Shown here: in pieces, positions 12,631-13,925 of the stretch
How positions within the stretch are numbered: the first letter of the stretch is position 1
How the letters are laid out: every line of letters starts with the position of its first letter
Source of the DNA: an uncultured Candidatus Saccharibacteria bacterium
GTDB lineage: Bacteria > Patescibacteriota > Saccharimonadia > CAILAD01 > GCA-016700035
Reading direction: 5' to 3'
Length of the DNA stretch: 13,925 nt
Assembly (NCBI GenBank): GCA_937996675.1
Contig: CALKUN010000055.1
Coordinates: forward strand, 1-13,925
The notes under the pieces: model-generated
Database searches by the model: none
The model's input: the letters and a program-made list of their open reading frames with translations, nothing else
Told to the model about the DNA's origin: nothing
Program-made: the position numbers and the translations under genes

Positions 12631-13140
12631 CTAGTAGTTCGCGGTCACCATCCCCAGCTCGACGGCCTGGTTGACCCGAACGAATCCGTAGTCATCGAAT
12701 GCCTGGTAGACGAACCACACACTGCTCAGGCCGATGATGGCGCTGAGGTAGCCGTACGAGGTGAACTGCATGGCTGCGAAGATGCACAGCACGGCGCAGA
12801 TACCGTTGGCGAACACCGTGGCGAAGGACCGCTCCCAGGGGATGTTGTGCATCCCGGACGAGCGGATCACAAGGAAATTGCGCAACGCCATCACCACGAC
12901 GCCGAGCGGCGCGAAGAAGATGAAGAAGCCAACCCACGGATCGTTTGGCGCGGAAGAAGTGGTCATCGCCTCGACCAACGACTGGTTGCGGTCGGCGAAG
13001 TCGTGGAAATACAGCGCGTAGGCCAAGAAGGCCGCTGCGGCAGTGATCAGGAAGAGCGAACGCCGGAGGAACCAGCTGATCGAGATGGGTGTCGTGTTGA
13101 ACGACAAGGGGGTGATGCGAAAGAGCAATTTGCCAATCAT
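12631..13140 (-). CDS. Uncharacterised four-span membrane protein, GC-rich accessory gene
   Basis: Starting at the ATG 13140 the protein has 169 residues and four hydrophobic spans: SLFLITAAAAFLAYALYF, WVGFFIFFAPLGVVVMAL, FANGICAVLCIFAAM and YLSAIIGLSSVWFVYQAF, with a hydrophilic loop between the first two. No family was recognised and no enzymatic motif stands out. The ATG at 13140 is preferred because GGAG stands five bases upstream; the frame can be extended to a TTG at 13191, but that codon lies right at the predicted transcription start and has no ribosome site. It has its own promoter (13200-13227) and terminator (12581-12610). Codon use is GC-rich and the flanks AT-rich, as for the other small minus-strand genes. 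The complementary plus-strand ORF (12571-13206) is full of His, Asp, Glu and Arg and is the mirror of the hydrophobic codons. Confidence 0.72.
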   Translation of the reverse strand: MIGKLLFRITPLSFNTTPISISWFLRRSLFLITAAAAFLAYALYFHDFADRNQSLVEAMTTSSAPNDPWVGFFIFFAPLGVVVMALRNFLVIRSSGMHNIPWERSFATVFANGICAVLCIFAAMQFTSYGYLSAIIGLSSVWFVYQAFDDYGFVRVNQAVELGMVTANY

Positions 13141-13199
13141 GGGAACTCCAGAAGGGATTCCTGCAAAGCAGGGCCTCATCCATTCGGACAAGTAACTAT

Positions 13200-13227
13200 A
13201 CTATAGCATATTTTGTGTATTGGTCAA
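13200..13227 (-). promoter_or_regulatory. Extended -10 promoter of the four-span membrane protein gene
   Basis: On the minus strand TTGACC (13222-13227), 16 bases, then TATAGT (13200-13205) preceded by TGC, an extended -10. The -35 overlaps the stop codon of the NUDIX gene. Predicted start near 13193, leader about 53 bases. Confidence 0.7.
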
Positions 13228-13655
13228 TTATTATCCTTATTGTATATCTGGTTGCTCAACCAGTTCTTCACTGTGCGTTCACTATGTGCAAACATGGGCT
13301 TGGGAAGATCATTGGGGTCATGCCAATGCCACTCCGATGAATGCTCTGTCTCGGGTGACGTAGGCTCGCCATGCTTTGATTCCACGAGTACCCCGACAGT
13401 GATGTAGTGCTTATCGTATGCAATATCATTACTCACCGAGACGATATCAATAGCTCGCAAGTCAGTCAGGCCAGTCTCTTCTAGCCCTTCACGAACGGCG
13501 CACTCTTCAAAACTCTCACCAAACTCCAGATGGCCACCCGGTATTTGCCACGTTCCTGCTCCATGACTCGAGAGCCGTCGACCAAGCAATATCTTGTCGC
13601 CTCGGAAGATTAGCGTGCCAATACCTACTTTTGGTCTGTCGGGTTGGTTGGTCAT
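13224..13655 (-). CDS. NUDIX hydrolase, MutT/NUDT15-like
   Basis: A 143-residue pyrophosphohydrolase that cleaves nucleoside diphosphates linked to another group, using Mg2+. The NUDIX box Gx5Ex7REUxEExGU is complete in the segment GGHLEFGE...REGLEETGL (about residues 40-63). Preceding SSHGAGTWQIPGGHLEFGES resembles the NUDT15/MutT-type nucleotide-pool enzymes that remove modified nucleoside triphosphates, but the substrate cannot be read from sequence. WHWHDPNDLP near 109-118 is a usual family feature before the last helix. The start is the first ATG, 13655, only seven bases after a consensus TATAAT, so the mRNA is probably leaderless; no Shine-Dalgarno is seen. It lies between topA and the four-span membrane protein gene, separated from topA by a strong terminator. 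Confidence 0.88.
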   Translation of the reverse strand: MTNQPDRPKVGIGTLIFRGDKILLGRRLSSHGAGTWQIPGGHLEFGESFEECAVREGLEETGLTDLRAIDIVSVSNDIAYDKHYITVGVLVESKHGEPTSPETEHSSEWHWHDPNDLPKPMFAHSERTVKNWLSNQIYNKDNN

Positions 13656-13662
13656 TAAGCCG

Positions 13663-13668
13663 ATTATA
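13663..13668 (-). promoter_or_regulatory. -10 element of the NUDIX gene, leaderless start
   Basis: TATAAT on the minus strand ends seven bases before the ATG, so the expected transcription start coincides with the start codon. No convincing -35 hexamer is seen; the region upstream is occupied by the terminator hairpin 13675-13710. Confidence 0.55.
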
Positions 13669-13674
13669 CCGCAA

Positions 13675-13710
13675 ATGAAAACCCGAGATCGTACCGTCTC
13701 GGGTTTTCAT
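13675..13710. terminator. Terminator between topA and the NUDIX gene
   Basis: ATGAAAACCCGAGA (13675-13688) and TCTCGGGTTTTCAT (13697-13710) form a perfect 14-bp inverted repeat with an 8-base loop. A/T tracts at both feet make it functional in both directions; on the minus strand it ends the topA transcript. Confidence 0.85.
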
Positions 13711-13798
13711 CGGCTTGGCTTAGACTTCACCGCTCCTAGAGCCGCAGATTTTCTTCTGCGCGTAACCGCCACTGAGCGCTCTCAGCACAATCCGGCCC
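13711..13798. other. topA 3' spacer with two small hairpins
   Basis: Between the topA stop and its terminator lie GCAGA-TTTTCT-TCTGC (13744-13759) and CTGAG-CGCT-CTCAG (13772-13785). Both are perfect 5-bp stems and would sit in the topA 3' untranslated region. No open frame of interest. Confidence 0.4.
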
Positions 13799-13925
13799 CT
13801 ATACCTCACTATTTTTTAGTTCGTCCTCGGGCATCTTTGGCTTCGTCCAGGTTGCAAAGTCGCACTCTGGATATCGAGAGCATCCCCAGAATCGTCGACC
13901 CTTCTTGGTCTTGCGCTCGGTCAGT
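13799..13925 (-). CDS. topA: DNA topoisomerase I, C-terminal zinc finger (3' end only)
   Basis: Only the last 41 codons and the TAG stop (13799-13801) are inside the window; the gene continues beyond the right edge. The reading starts LTERKTKKGRRFWGCSRYPE and continues CDFATWTKPKMP, then an acidic end. WGCSRYPECDFATWTKP is the second half of a topoisomerase I C4 zinc finger, with the two visible cysteines spaced as in that domain (GC-x5-C). Type IA topoisomerase relaxes negative supercoils; these fingers help bind single-stranded DNA. The same finger can occur in other proteins such as restriction-type nucleases, but the end of topA is the usual case. Followed by the 13675-13710 terminator. 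Confidence 0.82.
   Translation of the reverse strand, partial: LTERKTKKGRRFWGCSRYPECDFATWTKPKMPEDELKNSEV

Noticed and set aside
13141..13191. Upstream TTG start for the four-span membrane protein
   Set aside because: Lies at the predicted transcription start and lacks a ribosome site; the ATG at 13140 has GGAG five bases upstream.
12571..13206. 211-codon plus-strand ORF
   Set aside because: Complement of the four-span membrane protein; rich in His, Asp, Glu and Arg as expected for the antisense of hydrophobic codons, and it starts inside the terminator region.
1..13925. Recoded UGA (Gracilibacteria/Absconditabacteria code)
   Set aside because: TGA ends ftsI, ftsW and murG at positions expected for those proteins, and no in-frame TGA interrupts conserved domains.

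Overview
The window looks like a piece of a Candidate Phyla Radiation (Patescibacteria) chromosome, most likely Saccharibacteria-like (TM7). This is inference from gene content: a compact mraY-ftsW-murG-ftsQ block, a VirD4/TraD-type membrane ATPase next to a sigma-region-4 plus HARE-HTH protein, and the end of topA. UGA is used as a stop (ftsI, ftsW, murG), so the UGA=Gly code of Gracilibacteria/Absconditabacteria does not apply. GC is near 50 % in the core genes.

Layout. 1-1566 (+): 5'-truncated ftsI/PBP transpeptidase. 1567-1794: a 134-bp near-palindrome and a minus-strand terminator. 1795-2656 (-): two small distantly paralogous zinc-ribbon genes, each with its own promoter, ribosome site and terminator, splitting the cell-wall cluster. 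2779-6972 (+): mraY, ftsW, murG and ftsQ, all overlapping (8, 95 and 8 bp), so probably one transcript from a TATAAT only 12 nt ahead of mraY. 6973-7820: 848 bp without a credible protein gene, with clustered inverted repeats, repeated GCGACA and TGTAAA words, and a candidate structured RNA ending in a strong bidirectional terminator. 7821-10592 (-): TraD/VirD4-like ATPase. 10682-11770 (-): HTH regulator. 12024-13140 (-): two unrecognised GC-rich genes, one soluble and one with four membrane spans, again self-contained units. 13224-13655 (-): NUDIX hydrolase. 13799-13925 (-): 3' end of topA.

The plus-strand core genes act together in septal peptidoglycan synthesis: MraY makes lipid I, MurG makes lipid II, FtsW polymerises it, the FtsI-type PBP cross-links it, and FtsQ scaffolds the divisome. 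The minus-strand half mixes housekeeping genes with four accessory, independently transcribed units.

Best candidates for something new: the pseudoknot-capable RNA candidate at 7611-7810, the large palindrome after ftsI, the family of self-contained GC-rich minus-strand units, and an MraY whose third metal-binding aspartate is replaced by glutamine. No RNA was matched to a known family and no tRNA, rRNA, CRISPR or transposase was found.
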